A stretch of DNA of 64,000 nt from contig CBDUTJ010000010.1 in assembly GCA_965370415.1 (NCBI GenBank), positions 19,144 through 83,143 on the forward strand, written 5' to 3'. Below are positions 15,441-24,470 of this stretch, one piece after another. The stretch comes from JACNIV01 sp965370415 (lineage in GTDB: Bacteria; Cloacimonadota; Cloacimonadia; Cloacimonadales; TCS61). Below the pieces are notes generated by a model. It was not told the origin of the DNA. It did no database searches and worked only from the letters and a program-made list of their open reading frames with translations. The first letter of the stretch is position 1. Every line of letters begins with the position of its first letter. The translations under genes were made by a program, and so were the position numbers.

Positions 15441-17729
15441 ATGAAAAACAAACTAATTCTAATCCTGGGAATTCTCATATTGAGTTCCATACTTCCTGCC
15501 CAGGAAATTAAAACAGGAAACTTGATGGGACGAGTCATTGATGCGGAAACCAGCTATCCACTTGGATACGTGAATGTGATAATCAAAGAATTGAATCAGG
15601 GTATATTATCCAACGAAAAAGGCCAATATCATTTCTACGGCATACCGGTGGGAAGTTATTCTATCTCATTTCAAATTATTGGATATCAGCAGCAGATGAA
15701 AACCGATGCTATTATTCGTTCTCAAAGAACCACTTTCATCAATGGTGAACTAAAACGTAAATCCATCGAGATCGAAGGCATTTCGGTACAGACAAATTAT
15801 TTTGCCAAAACCGATGAACAGACAACCAGCGTTGTCAGCTTTTCCAGTGAAGAAATCCGCCGTGCTCCCGGATCGGCAGGCGATGTGAGCCGCATATTGA
15901 TGTCACTACCCAGCGTAGCTAAAGTAAATGACCAGAGCAACAACCTGATCGTGCGGGGTGGTAATCCGATGGAAAATACATTTTTCATTGATAATATTGA
16001 AATCCCTAATATCAATCACTTTCCACATCAGGGTTCTTCCGGTGGTCCGATCGGCATTCTAAATGTAGATTTTATCCAGGATGTAACCTTCAATACAGGA
16101 GGTTTTTCCGCGATTTACGGAGACAAACTTTCTTCCATTATGGAAATCGATTTCCGCGATGGTAATCCTCATGAATTCGATGGCCAGATCGATTTCAGTT
16201 GGGTCGGTTTCGGAGGGATCTTTGAAGGTCCCACGAGCAATAAAAGCTCTGCTATGCTGGCGGTGAAAAGAAGTTACCTGAAATACATTGTAGATGCCAT
16301 TGATATAGGAACTTCTGCTGCTCCTGAATACGGCGATGTACAGGGAAAACTCACTTATGAATTCAATCCCTTCCAGAAGCTTACTTTCCTGACAATTTTT
16401 GCAGATGACCACAACACTCCCGACCAGGAAAATGCGGAAGAAAATTATATGTCGCATTACGGAAACCAGGATCTGTATCAGGGAACTTATGGTTTGAACT
16501 GGCGTGCAGTTTGGAATGAATCTACTTTTTCCAATACTTCATTGTCGATTACTTCATCGAAATATGATGAAGATTTCTATGAAACCTTCAAAGAACCAAC
16601 CGGCGTTCCCGATATTAAAAACCGTACTAATGAGTTGGAAATAAAATTCAGAAATGTAAACTTTAAACGATTTTCCGGAAAGTTAGGTATGGATTTTGGG
16701 ATCGACATCAAATATTTGAAACATGATTATGATAACTATCTGGCTGAGACAACAAATGCTATTGGAGATACAATTCCCGAGCTTATTCTGAAAGATGAGA
16801 TCAAGGCAGAAAAACTGAGTGGATTCGTTAGTTTGAATTATGATCCGTTCCCAAAATTCTCTACAACATTAGGCTTGAGAGTGGACTACTTTTCCTTTAA
16901 CGAAAATCTGGCTATTTCACCTCGATTTTCCTGCCAATATAAATTAAATGAAAAAACTTCTATGAATGGATCAGTAGGAATTTTTCACCAGAATCTGCCG
17001 CTATTGCTTCTATCACAAAACGAAGAAAACAACGATCTGAAAGATCCATTCGCCACGCACTACATTATCGGATTTGAACATCTACTTTCAGAAGACACAC
17101 GGTTAGTAGTGGAAACCTATCAGAAAGATTACAGCAATTTCCCCGTTGATCCCAGCCAACCGGGGATATTCGTGATCGATGATAATTTCTTTAATTATTA
17201 TGAATCACTGCAAGATAATGGCCAGGCTTTGAGCCGAGGTGTGGAAGTGATCCTGCAAAAAAAATTGGCAGAGAGCATTTACGGGTTGGCCAGCGCTACC
17301 TATTTCCGTTCCCGCTACAAAAGTTACGACGGTATATGGCGGGATAGAAGCTATGACAACCAGTTTATCGTAAGTATCGAAGGTGGTTACAAACCAACTC
17401 CCGGACTGGAAATGAGCCTGCGTTGGATCTATGCCGGTGGTGTTCCCTATACCCCAATCGACGTGGAACAATCGACAATAAATCATCGGGTAGTTTATGA
17501 TGAAACTCACATTAATGAAGAACGCTATCCCGATTATCATTCCATGAACGTGCGATTGGATAAGAGATTCTTCTTCAGTAAAACCAACCTGGTAATTTAC
17601 GTTAGTGTGTGGAATGCTTACAATCAGAAGAATATCGCCGAGTATTATTGGAACGATACGGATCAAACCGTTGATGAAGTGTATCAATGGACGCTGTTGC
17701 CGATTCTGGGTGTAGAATTTGAATTCTAA
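15441..17729 (+). CDS. TonB-dependent receptor with carboxypeptidase-regulatory-like N-terminal domain
   Basis: A 762-residue outer-membrane active transporter. A signal peptide spans about 1-20 (ILSSILPAQ). A carboxypeptidase-regulatory-like domain spans about 25-110 (NLMGRVIDAETSYPLGYVNV). The plug domain follows at about 125-240, with VRGGNPMENTFFIDN and PIGILNVDFIQDV, then a 22-strand-type barrel ends in a terminal Phe (ILGVEFEF). This architecture is typical of FCB-group SusC-like and related receptors. No SusD partner is adjacent. The gene is 21 bp downstream of a TetR regulator. The substrate is unknown. Confidence 0.92.
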   Translation: MKNKLILILGILILSSILPAQEIKTGNLMGRVIDAETSYPLGYVNVIIKELNQGILSNEKGQYHFYGIPVGSYSISFQIIGYQQQMKTDAIIRSQRTTFINGELKRKSIEIEGISVQTNYFAKTDEQTTSVVSFSSEEIRRAPGSAGDVSRILMSLPSVAKVNDQSNNLIVRGGNPMENTFFIDNIEIPNINHFPHQGSSGGPIGILNVDFIQDVTFNTGGFSAIYGDKLSSIMEIDFRDGNPHEFDGQIDFSWVGFGGIFEGPTSNKSSAMLAVKRSYLKYIVDAIDIGTSAAPEYGDVQGKLTYEFNPFQKLTFLTIFADDHNTPDQENAEENYMSHYGNQDLYQGTYGLNWRAVWNESTFSNTSLSITSSKYDEDFYETFKEPTGVPDIKNRTNELEIKFRNVNFKRFSGKLGMDFGIDIKYLKHDYDNYLAETTNAIGDTIPELILKDEIKAEKLSGFVSLNYDPFPKFSTTLGLRVDYFSFNENLAISPRFSCQYKLNEKTSMNGSVGIFHQNLPLLLLSQNEENNDLKDPFATHYIIGFEHLLSEDTRLVVETYQKDYSNFPVDPSQPGIFVIDDNFFNYYESLQDNGQALSRGVEVILQKKLAESIYGLASATYFRSRYKSYDGIWRDRSYDNQFIVSIEGGYKPTPGLEMSLRWIYAGGVPYTPIDVEQSTINHRVVYDETHINEERYPDYHSMNVRLDKRFFFSKTNLVIYVSVWNAYNQKNIAEYYWNDTDQTVDEVYQWTLLPILGVEFEF

Positions 17730-17752
17730 TTTTTTATCAAAGTAGAATGCTT

Positions 17753-18463
17753 TTATTTCTGACCGTATTTATTTAAATAGAAATCATGTACAAAATTGTC
17801 AATTATCAAAGGATCGAATCCTTGTGTTATTGTAATCCAATAATACTCATCAATCAATTTAGGATAAGAGGTATGCTTTTTGTCCAAATATCCAAATAAT
17901 TCATCCCAATTTAAGTCGGTATCTTTTAAGCTATTCTTAATTTCTCGTAATTCATTTTGAACTTTTAAAAGATACTTAAAATAGCCACAGCCGTTGTCAT
18001 CTAATTGGAAATTCCTGTATATTGGCTGGTCCCAAGGAGAAAATAGATTTGGCCTCAATGCAAATAGTGCTTTTGCAGTGCCAACCGGTCCAATCCGAAC
18101 ACTAATTTCACGATCTCCATGCTGACGTGTCGCTGCTTTTTGCTCTGATAAATTATTGAAAGATTCAATTATTAACTTTTCATTTACGACTAAGTTGTAA
18201 TCTATTAAACAATCATGCCTGCTTGGCATTTTTGATTTTGTTGACTGATACCAATCCGTGATGCTCTTGATTGATACATCCTCTTGATCTTTTTTAAATT
18301 GTCTGCATCCCCAAGAACGAAGCCATTTAATGAGAGCTTTTACATGTTCCGTTTTATTCATATCTAAGTTCGGATATTGTCCTAACAATTCTAAATAGCT
18401 ATAATCATAATCAGTAAGTTGATTGTATAAATAACACGCAATTCTGAGGTGTAATAATTTCAT
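17753..18463 (-). CDS. Conserved-looking protein of unknown function
   Basis: A 236-residue soluble protein without signal peptide or membrane span. I do not recognise the family. It is helical and rich in aromatic residues. The most structured stretch is residues about 122-145 (VGTAKALFALRPNLFSPWD), which resembles the helix-hairpin-helix-like core seen in some uncharacterised families, but this is weak. AAGGA lies eight bases before the ATG. It follows priA by 46 bp on the same strand and meets the TonB receptor gene tail-to-tail, with 23 bp between. Its AT-rich composition could point to acquisition. Confidence 0.6.
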   Translation of the reverse strand: MKLLHLRIACYLYNQLTDYDYSYLELLGQYPNLDMNKTEHVKALIKWLRSWGCRQFKKDQEDVSIKSITDWYQSTKSKMPSRHDCLIDYNLVVNEKLIIESFNNLSEQKAATRQHGDREISVRIGPVGTAKALFALRPNLFSPWDQPIYRNFQLDDNGCGYFKYLLKVQNELREIKNSLKDTDLNWDELFGYLDKKHTSYPKLIDEYYWITITQGFDPLIIDNFVHDFYLNKYGQK

Positions 18464-18508
18464 AGGATTTATCCTTTATTTATTGAGTTTTTATAGTTTA
18501 TATTTAAA

Positions 18509-20905
18509 TTATAACAAACTATAAGGATCGATATCAATTATCATTCTAACCATACTGCCCAGCTTTAGGTTCTCTTTCAAATAGTTCACACTTTTGGAAA
18601 GTGTCTGCACTGAATCTGCTTTTAAGATAATATGATAACGATAATTATTTTTTATCTTGATAAAAGGGGCTTGCACAGGACCCAGTACAAAGAGATTTTC
18701 AGGCTTAAACAGTTGTTTCAGTCTTTCAATTATATGATCATTTTTAACCAATTGAGTGCGCAGGTATTTTTCATTTTTATGTGAAAATAAAAAACGTGCC
18801 AGACGATAAGTCGGGGGATATTTTAAAAGTTTACGGAGTTTTAACTCCTGCTGGGAAAATGAGACAAAATCCTGATGGGTAGCGCAGGTGATGGCATAAT
18901 GCTCAGGATTATAAGTTTGGATGATAACTTCACCCGGTTTTTCTCCCCTACCACTGCGACCTGCCACCTGGGTGAGAAGTTGAAAAGTTCTTTCCGCAGC
19001 TCGAAAATCAGGTATGTTCAAGCCGATATCGGCTGAGATAACACCTACCAGAGTAACGTTGGCAAAATCAAGTCCTTTGGCTATCATCTGGGTACCAAGC
19101 AAGATATCGATATTACCTTTTTTCATACGCTCGAACATGGAATCATAACTATCTTTCCTGCGGGTAGAATCAGAATCCATACGCAGAATACGGGCGGAGG
19201 GAAAAAGAATCTGCAACTCTTTTTCTATCTGCTGTGTGCCTGGCGCTCCGAAGCTGAACATGAAGCTACCACATTCGGGACATTTGCGTGGCAGATCTAT
19301 CCTGTGGCCGCAATAGTGGCAGATAAGCTCCTGTGAACTGCTGTGAAAATTCATACTGATCTCACAGTGTGGACACTGGAAAAGCTTACCGCAGGAAACA
19401 CACTGCACAAAGGATGAATGTCCTCTTCTGTTATGAAAAAGAATGCTCTGCTCGCCCACTACCAGTTTCTCTTCGATTCTGGTTTTGAGCGTTGCGGAAA
19501 AATGAGCGGTGGGATCTTCCTCTTTTTTCAGATCGATTATCTGCACTGAAGGAAGCTTGTAGGTTAATGGACGTTTGGTTAATTGCAGTAGAATAGATTT
19601 ACCTTTTTCCACATTCTGCCAGCTTTCCAGGGAAGGAGTAGCGCTACCCAGAACGACGACAGCATTCGACAAACGGGCACGAACAATAGCAATATCCCTG
19701 CCGTTATAGCGCGGGGTTTTATCCTGTTTATAGGTATTTTCGTGTTCCTCATCAACGATGATGATGCCGATATTTTCCAGGGGAGCAAAAATAGCACTGC
19801 GGGCACCGATAACAATTTTGCTTTCCCCTGATTTTATCTTATTCCACTGCTGCCAGCGCTGACGCTCGTTGAGATGACTATGCAGAATGGCAATATCCTG
19901 ATCAAATGCATTATAAAAGCGTTCCACCATCTGCGGAGTCAGTGATATTTCAGGTACCAGCATGAGGGCTGTTTTCTCTTTTTCCAGACACTTTCTAATA
20001 ACCCGGATATAGACTTCGGTTTTACCACTGCCTGTGATCCCATAGAGTAGAAAAGATTGGAAATCACCATTCTGGATGGAGTTGTTTATTTTATTCACAA
20101 CCTGTTCTTGTTCGTCTGTCAATTTGAGCTTTTTTGGTTTTTGCTCAGAGGGAATAACAAAATATTCCTCTTTCACCTCTCGTGGTTCAATGCGCAGAAT
20201 ACCCTTATTCTCAAGTGCTTTCAAAACAGAGCGGCTGACTTTATCGACAATAACCTTGAGTGGAAATTCAGTTCCTTTTTGCTTGATCAATTCCCAGGCT
20301 GCTTTTTGCTTTTCTGTTAGTTGGGGAATTTCTTCAACCTGGTTCAAGATCAAAAAATTCGCCAGCTTCTTTTTTATCCTGGTATCGTAAACTCTCTTTA
20401 TTTCAATGATATGTTGATTTTCCAGTTTTTCCAGCCAGGAATTGAAGACCGCTGCTTTGATGTTCAGTTTCTTTTTCAGATCAGGAATATTAAGCCAGTT
20501 CAATTTGCTTAATTGATTCAGGATAAGTTCGGGCGTTCCGTTAGAATCCAGAGCAGGTTTATCTGCTATCATTTTCACTTGCTGCTGAAGTTGTACATTA
20601 AATCCGGAAGGAAGCATAGCACTAAGAGTCTGTCCCAGACCGCACTGATAATAGTTGCTTATCCACCTGGCTAATTGCAGTTGGTTGCGAGAGATCTTGG
20701 GGTTTTCATCGATAATCTCCAAGATCTCTTTGTATTTAAGGTTTTCATCCAGCCTGGCAGCTTCCTGCCAGACAATACCCGTATGGAAACTATTCTGAAG
20801 CGAAACCAGCACGCGGCAACCCTGCCTGATATCTTCTTCAGTTTTGTATACATAAAGTTTTTCAACTTTGATAGGCAATGCGATTTCGTAATATTTCATA
20901 TGCAT
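18509..20905 (-). CDS. priA: Primosomal protein N' (replication restart helicase PriA)
   Basis: Superfamily 2 DNA helicase that loads the replisome at stalled forks. It has 798 residues. The N-terminal 3'-DNA-binding domain begins YYEIALPIKVEKLY. Walker A is GITGSGKTEVY near 291-301 and the DEEH box (IIVDEEHENTYKQ) near 386. Eight zinc-binding cysteines follow the pattern CVSCGKLFQCPHC...CHYCGH...CPECG near 502-545. The C-terminal helicase motif QVAGRSGRGEKPGEVIIQT is intact. Start 20905 (or Met3 at 20899) is preceded only by a GGAGGG that is also the 3' arm of a terminator hairpin. Confidence 0.97.
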   Translation of the reverse strand: MHMKYYEIALPIKVEKLYVYKTEEDIRQGCRVLVSLQNSFHTGIVWQEAARLDENLKYKEILEIIDENPKISRNQLQLARWISNYYQCGLGQTLSAMLPSGFNVQLQQQVKMIADKPALDSNGTPELILNQLSKLNWLNIPDLKKKLNIKAAVFNSWLEKLENQHIIEIKRVYDTRIKKKLANFLILNQVEEIPQLTEKQKAAWELIKQKGTEFPLKVIVDKVSRSVLKALENKGILRIEPREVKEEYFVIPSEQKPKKLKLTDEQEQVVNKINNSIQNGDFQSFLLYGITGSGKTEVYIRVIRKCLEKEKTALMLVPEISLTPQMVERFYNAFDQDIAILHSHLNERQRWQQWNKIKSGESKIVIGARSAIFAPLENIGIIIVDEEHENTYKQDKTPRYNGRDIAIVRARLSNAVVVLGSATPSLESWQNVEKGKSILLQLTKRPLTYKLPSVQIIDLKKEEDPTAHFSATLKTRIEEKLVVGEQSILFHNRRGHSSFVQCVSCGKLFQCPHCEISMNFHSSSQELICHYCGHRIDLPRKCPECGSFMFSFGAPGTQQIEKELQILFPSARILRMDSDSTRRKDSYDSMFERMKKGNIDILLGTQMIAKGLDFANVTLVGVISADIGLNIPDFRAAERTFQLLTQVAGRSGRGEKPGEVIIQTYNPEHYAITCATHQDFVSFSQQELKLRKLLKYPPTYRLARFLFSHKNEKYLRTQLVKNDHIIERLKQLFKPENLFVLGPVQAPFIKIKNNYRYHIILKADSVQTLSKSVNYLKENLKLGSMVRMIIDIDPYSLL

Positions 20906-20908
20906 AAA

Positions 20909-20935
20909 AAAAGCCCTCCAGCTAAGAGGGCTTTT
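20909..20935 (-). terminator. Terminator of the envelope operon, overlapping the priA ribosome-binding site
   Basis: Stem of about 10 bp (AAAAGCCCTC with GAGGGCTTTT) and a seven-base loop. Read on the minus strand it follows the AgmX-like gene stop at 20949 and ends in seven T residues directly before the priA ATG. The 3' arm holds GGAGGG, eight bases from the priA start, so the same bases serve as terminator stem and ribosome-binding site. Confidence 0.85.
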
Positions 20936-20948
20936 ATTTAATATAATT

Positions 20949-22373
20949 TTATTTATAGAACTTCATACGGAAACTGTAACCAATGGGTTCTTTTACTTTG
21001 ATCTTCCAGTTAAGAATGATCTGACGGCATTTTCCCAGGAAGTTATCTGTAAAATAGCTGCCTTCAGTCACTTCGATATCAACCGCTTCCACTATACCGG
21101 AAGCACTGATGATTAAGGAGAATCCGATCGTTCCGTACATATCCATTATCATTGTTTCTACGGTGAACAGTTTGGTGATCTGCGGCTTATAAGCGCTCAC
21201 AACATTGTCGATATTAGCCAGTTCTGATTTTGTTTCAGGAGTCATCTCTTCGATCTTGACGATTCCCTCTTTTACCATCCTGATGCCAGCAAAACGCTTT
21301 TTAACAGCTTGGAATTGTGCTTTACTCTCAACTCTGGTAACATTATAGCTGCCAACATCTCCGCCCAAACTGGCCAAATCAACCTCTTCAAAGCCACCGG
21401 TTCCACCCAGATCGAGACCTTCCAGACCACCGATATCACCCAGTCCGTCTCCTACGCCTTCCAGATCAAAACCTTCGGCTCCGACTACATCCAGATCACT
21501 AGCTCCTCTAGTGGCTACCGGTCCGCTACTCGTTCCGGGACCAGTACCGGCAACAACGATTTCGCTTACTTCTGTAACTTCCAGAAGTTCATTGCTGAAA
21601 TCACCGACTCCCTCTCCACCGGGCATACCAGTTATACCATCTCCCAGAGAAAGTCCGAACTCTTTTTCAAATTCCGCAGACGACATAGCTTGGGCTTGTT
21701 CGACCTCCTCGGTAACTTCCTCTTCCATCTCTTCCCGGCTTTTTGGTCCGGTTTCGGTGGGACCAACCACTTCTTCTACCTCTCCTATTTCAACCTGGGT
21801 AGCATATTCTTCGATCCTTTGCAGACGTTCTAGGAAATCTAATCTCACGGGAGGTACATAGTTACTCTCTGCAATAAAAAGACCTATCCAGGTAGCTAGC
21901 ACACCCAGGGTGACAAAAATTCTGGTAAATTTTTCCTGCGGTGAAAGAGGACTGGCTTTGGCAAACTGCTTGGCAATGGTCAATTCTTCCCTGGTAGCAA
22001 CATATCTGTAGGGCTGCATGAAATTGTACTCTATCTTCCAATCTCCTCCAAAAGTTACTGTACCCATAGTAGATGAATCCAAGGTTAATGTATTACCCTT
22101 CAGCAGATTTGCTCTTCGCAAGTCATCTTTTGTCAATTCTTGATTGTCCTTTTTAATTGTTATATCCATGCCTTCGCGAAGTTTCATCTTGTATAATGAG
22201 CCGCTTTTGGAGATAAGTGCATACTTGTCAGGAAAAGCTTTATCCAGAATCTGCCAGAAGATAAACTTATTACTTCCGATTATAAAAGATTTGGTGAAAT
22301 CTCTTTTCTGCCTGGCAATATCAAGAATTTTATCCTTATATTTAAGCTTTAGATTTAATATTTTTTCTGCCAT
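20949..22373 (-). CDS. AgmX/TonB-like energy-transducing protein with cytoplasmic N-terminal domain
   Basis: A 474-residue protein from the ATG at 22373 (GAGG five bases upstream; a GTG two codons earlier is possible). Residues about 1-125 form a soluble domain with a forkhead-associated-like feel (SFIIGSNKFIFWQ, GSLYKMKLREG), weakly supported. A single membrane span lies near 148-166, followed by an acidic then Gly-rich periplasmic linker (about 185-350) and a C-terminal domain (about 400-474: MDMYGTIGFSLIISASG and ILNWKIKVKEP) of the AgmX/PglI or TonB type. It ends the TolQ-TolR-TolR operon, so it should receive their proton-motive force. Myxococcal GltG and GltJ have comparable layouts. 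Confidence 0.82.
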   Translation of the reverse strand: MAEKILNLKLKYKDKILDIARQKRDFTKSFIIGSNKFIFWQILDKAFPDKYALISKSGSLYKMKLREGMDITIKKDNQELTKDDLRRANLLKGNTLTLDSSTMGTVTFGGDWKIEYNFMQPYRYVATREELTIAKQFAKASPLSPQEKFTRIFVTLGVLATWIGLFIAESNYVPPVRLDFLERLQRIEEYATQVEIGEVEEVVGPTETGPKSREEMEEEVTEEVEQAQAMSSAEFEKEFGLSLGDGITGMPGGEGVGDFSNELLEVTEVSEIVVAGTGPGTSSGPVATRGASDLDVVGAEGFDLEGVGDGLGDIGGLEGLDLGGTGGFEEVDLASLGGDVGSYNVTRVESKAQFQAVKKRFAGIRMVKEGIVKIEEMTPETKSELANIDNVVSAYKPQITKLFTVETMIMDMYGTIGFSLIISASGIVEAVDIEVTEGSYFTDNFLGKCRQIILNWKIKVKEPIGYSFRMKFYK

Positions 22374-22385
22374 AGCCACCTCTTT

Positions 22386-22922
22386 TTAAATACCCAGTAC
22401 TTCTTCTTTATTTTCGGAATGAATAGTAGAAAAATAGATGTTGGCAAATGAGGCTTGGGCACTGAATTTCATGAACTCCGTGATATATCTGCACGGTAGA
22501 TCCTTATCTGCCTGGATTAATAGACACGGTTGGCTGTGCACTGACATTATCGATTTTGCTTCCATCTTCAATAACCAGAGAAGAGATTGCCTGGTATCCT
22601 GGCTGCTGATAAAATCCTGTAGCGATCCGACCGGAATATTTTCTGCACCATAGAGGATTTTATCTGTGTAGATCTTCACGAAAACAGCTTTCCCGCTTTC
22701 GATCAGCTCATTCCTGGTAATAGTTGTGGGAAGCAGCATGCCTTCGGGAGCATTTTTCTGGCTGGCATCCATGGAGATGTTCTTGATCATGAAAACCAAT
22801 AGAATTGTAAGAATATCGATAAGTGAAGTAATGTTAAGATCTCTTGTTTTATTACCGCGTGAGCGTTTTGTAAATCCAGAACTCCCAGCTGATCTATCTA
22901 CTCTCACTGATGCTCGTTTCAT
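22386..22922 (-). CDS. Biopolymer transport protein ExbD/TolR family (second copy)
   Basis: A 178-residue inner-membrane protein with a basic cytoplasmic N-terminus, one membrane span at about 34-48 (LIDILTILLVFMI) carrying the Asp expected to conduct protons, and a periplasmic domain whose end (SCLIQADKDLPCRYITEFM-like segment) fits the TolR fold. Within the envelope operon it lies 9 bp after the other ExbD and 12 bp before the AgmX-like gene. Having two different ExbD-type subunits with one ExbB is the arrangement of the AglRQS motor rather than of simple ExbBD. Confidence 0.88.
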   Translation of the reverse strand: MKRASVRVDRSAGSSGFTKRSRGNKTRDLNITSLIDILTILLVFMIKNISMDASQKNAPEGMLLPTTITRNELIESGKAVFVKIYTDKILYGAENIPVGSLQDFISSQDTRQSLLWLLKMEAKSIMSVHSQPCLLIQADKDLPCRYITEFMKFSAQASFANIYFSTIHSENKEEVLGI

Positions 22923-22931
22923 ATCATGCTC

Positions 22932-23438
22932 CTATTTTGCTCGGTAGTATTTGGTTAAAGCCGTAAGATACTTGATATTCGGGAAATCGTTACTCTTGCA
23001 TATATCGATCGAACGCAACAATGTATCGAATCTTACTGTAGGATCAGGTAGTACTTCTATTGTGCCCTGTTTGGCGTGTAACACTTTAAGTTCGGCCATG
23101 TTCTTATCAAGAGTAACAAAATCATGTCGACCCGGGCTCAACTGTGGAATCTCAGTAACTCTCTTATCACCTTCGACCTTGATCTCGAAACGATCCGGGA
23201 AAAGGGCCAGAGTTATCATTTTAGGCAGTTCTTCCGCCTGTTCTTCTGTTTCTTCACCGTTAACGCCACCAGCAGACTGAGCAGGCAATGTTATCTCTAT
23301 CATGGCCAGATGTACAGAGACCATGATGGTCATCAACATAGGAATGATAACTATGAAGAGATTCATGATGGGGATGAGATTTGGTTCTCGATGTTCGTGC
23401 TGAGATCCCGTCCTGTTTTGGGATGGACCGTATGCCAT
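22932..23438 (-). CDS. Biopolymer transport protein ExbD/TolR family (first copy)
   Basis: A 168-residue protein with one membrane span at about 20-42 (LIPIMNLFIVIIPMLMTIMV) and a periplasmic domain containing a LPDPTVRFDTLLRSIDICK-like stretch, typical of ExbD/TolR. The usual Asp in the span is not at the canonical position here; the segment reads NLIPIMNLF where LIDVxLxL is expected. This subunit may therefore be structural rather than proton-carrying. It starts 4 bp after the ExbB gene and is followed by the second ExbD gene. Confidence 0.85.
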   Translation of the reverse strand: MAYGPSQNRTGSQHEHREPNLIPIMNLFIVIIPMLMTIMVSVHLAMIEITLPAQSAGGVNGEETEEQAEELPKMITLALFPDRFEIKVEGDKRVTEIPQLSPGRHDFVTLDKNMAELKVLHAKQGTIEVLPDPTVRFDTLLRSIDICKSNDFPNIKYLTALTKYYRAK

Positions 23439-23442
23439 AATA

Positions 23443-24168
23443 CTAATCCTTCATAGCGTAGGTTATCTGATTAATCGTTTTTACACTATATTCGTCAATA
23501 TCATTGATAATTTTATCGGCTCGTGCCTGCAGAGCACCCTTGATAAGCATGGTGGGAATAGCAACCATAAGACCATAGGCTGTGGTTCCCATAGCCATGG
23601 AAATACCTTCTGTAAGAAGCCGACTCTTATCAGCTTCGGGTGCATTGGCCAGAGCATCGAAGGATGCAACCAGACCAAAGATAGTTCCCAGCAGACCAAG
23701 CAGCGTGGAAACTTGTGCAATAATATCGAACCAGAATAAACCTGCTTCCACATGTGGAATTGCCTGCAAGCCTGCTTCATCAAAAGAGTTCTGCAGGTGT
23801 CTTTGCAGTTCCACACCTTTCTTGCCGGATTTTAAACCGTCATTATAGCCCAGCAGACCGTTCCAGAAAATAAAACCGATGGTGGTCTTCTTGAACTGAG
23901 AACTGATACGGATCGCTTCTTCCGTCTGGTTATTTTTAATGTAGCCTTTCAATTTAAGATAAAATTTCTTAGTGTCCAGTTTCTCTTTAATTGTGAGTTG
24001 CCAGTACTTGATAATCGACATAATGAGCATCACGATCAATAAGAAAGAGATGATATACATGAACACACCACCCTGTACAAACATTTCAGCTACATTCACA
24101 GAAGCAGAAAGACTGCTCACGCTGAATAATAAAATAACCAGCAATAATATTCTAAAACCTCTACTCAT
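23443..24168 (-). CDS. MotA/TolQ/ExbB family proton channel protein
   Basis: A 241-residue inner-membrane protein. An N-terminal hydrophobic segment looks like a signal or extra span (residues 5-24). TM1 lies near 31-53 and a cytoplasmic loop near 60-150. TM2 (VSTLLGLLGTIFGLVASFDAL) follows at about 150-175 and TM3 (AMGTTAYGLMVAIPTMLI) at about 190-215, both with the Gly/Thr pattern of TolQ/ExbB proton channels. It is the only ExbB-type gene in the operon and starts the motor portion OM-TPR-TPR-small-ExbB-ExbD-ExbD-AgmX. Confidence 0.92.
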   Translation of the reverse strand: MSRGFRILLLVILLFSVSSLSASVNVAEMFVQGGVFMYIISFLLIVMLIMSIIKYWQLTIKEKLDTKKFYLKLKGYIKNNQTEEAIRISSQFKKTTIGFIFWNGLLGYNDGLKSGKKGVELQRHLQNSFDEAGLQAIPHVEAGLFWFDIIAQVSTLLGLLGTIFGLVASFDALANAPEADKSRLLTEGISMAMGTTAYGLMVAIPTMLIKGALQARADKIINDIDEYSVKTINQITYAMKD

Positions 24169-24180
24169 TACTAACCTCCC

Positions 24181-24441
24181 TTAGTAAAGTAATTTATTTG
24201 ATTTTTTAAATTTATCTATAACATTCAATTTCATATCGGAATCGTAATCCGTCTGAGTGCGTGGCATCAGTGCAGCATTATCCGGTTTACGGATCTCAAT
24301 TTTTACCTCTTCTTCAGCTTCGCTTTTCAGTTTTTTAAGATTTCTGTACTTGGTCGATTTGGTGCTTTGTCCGGTAGTGGTTTGCGCCAGCAAAGAGGAG
24401 ATAAATATAATTAATATACATAAAATTAGTATTTGTTTCAT
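24181..24441 (-). CDS. Small secreted protein of the envelope operon
   Basis: An 86-residue protein with a clear signal peptide (residues 1-19, ending SSLLAQ). The mature part is short, charged and probably unstructured or extended (LKKLKSEAEEEVKIEIRKP). No family is recognised. Gaps of 29 bp before and 12 bp after put it inside the operon between the 1474-residue TPR protein and ExbB. A periplasmic linker or accessory subunit is a guess from location. Confidence 0.7.
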   Translation of the reverse strand: MKQILILCILIIFISSLLAQTTTGQSTKSTKYRNLKKLKSEAEEEVKIEIRKPDNAALMPRTQTDYDSDMKLNVIDKFKKSNKLLY

Positions 24442-24470
24442 AATATACCTCTCATCCTGAGATACCCGGG

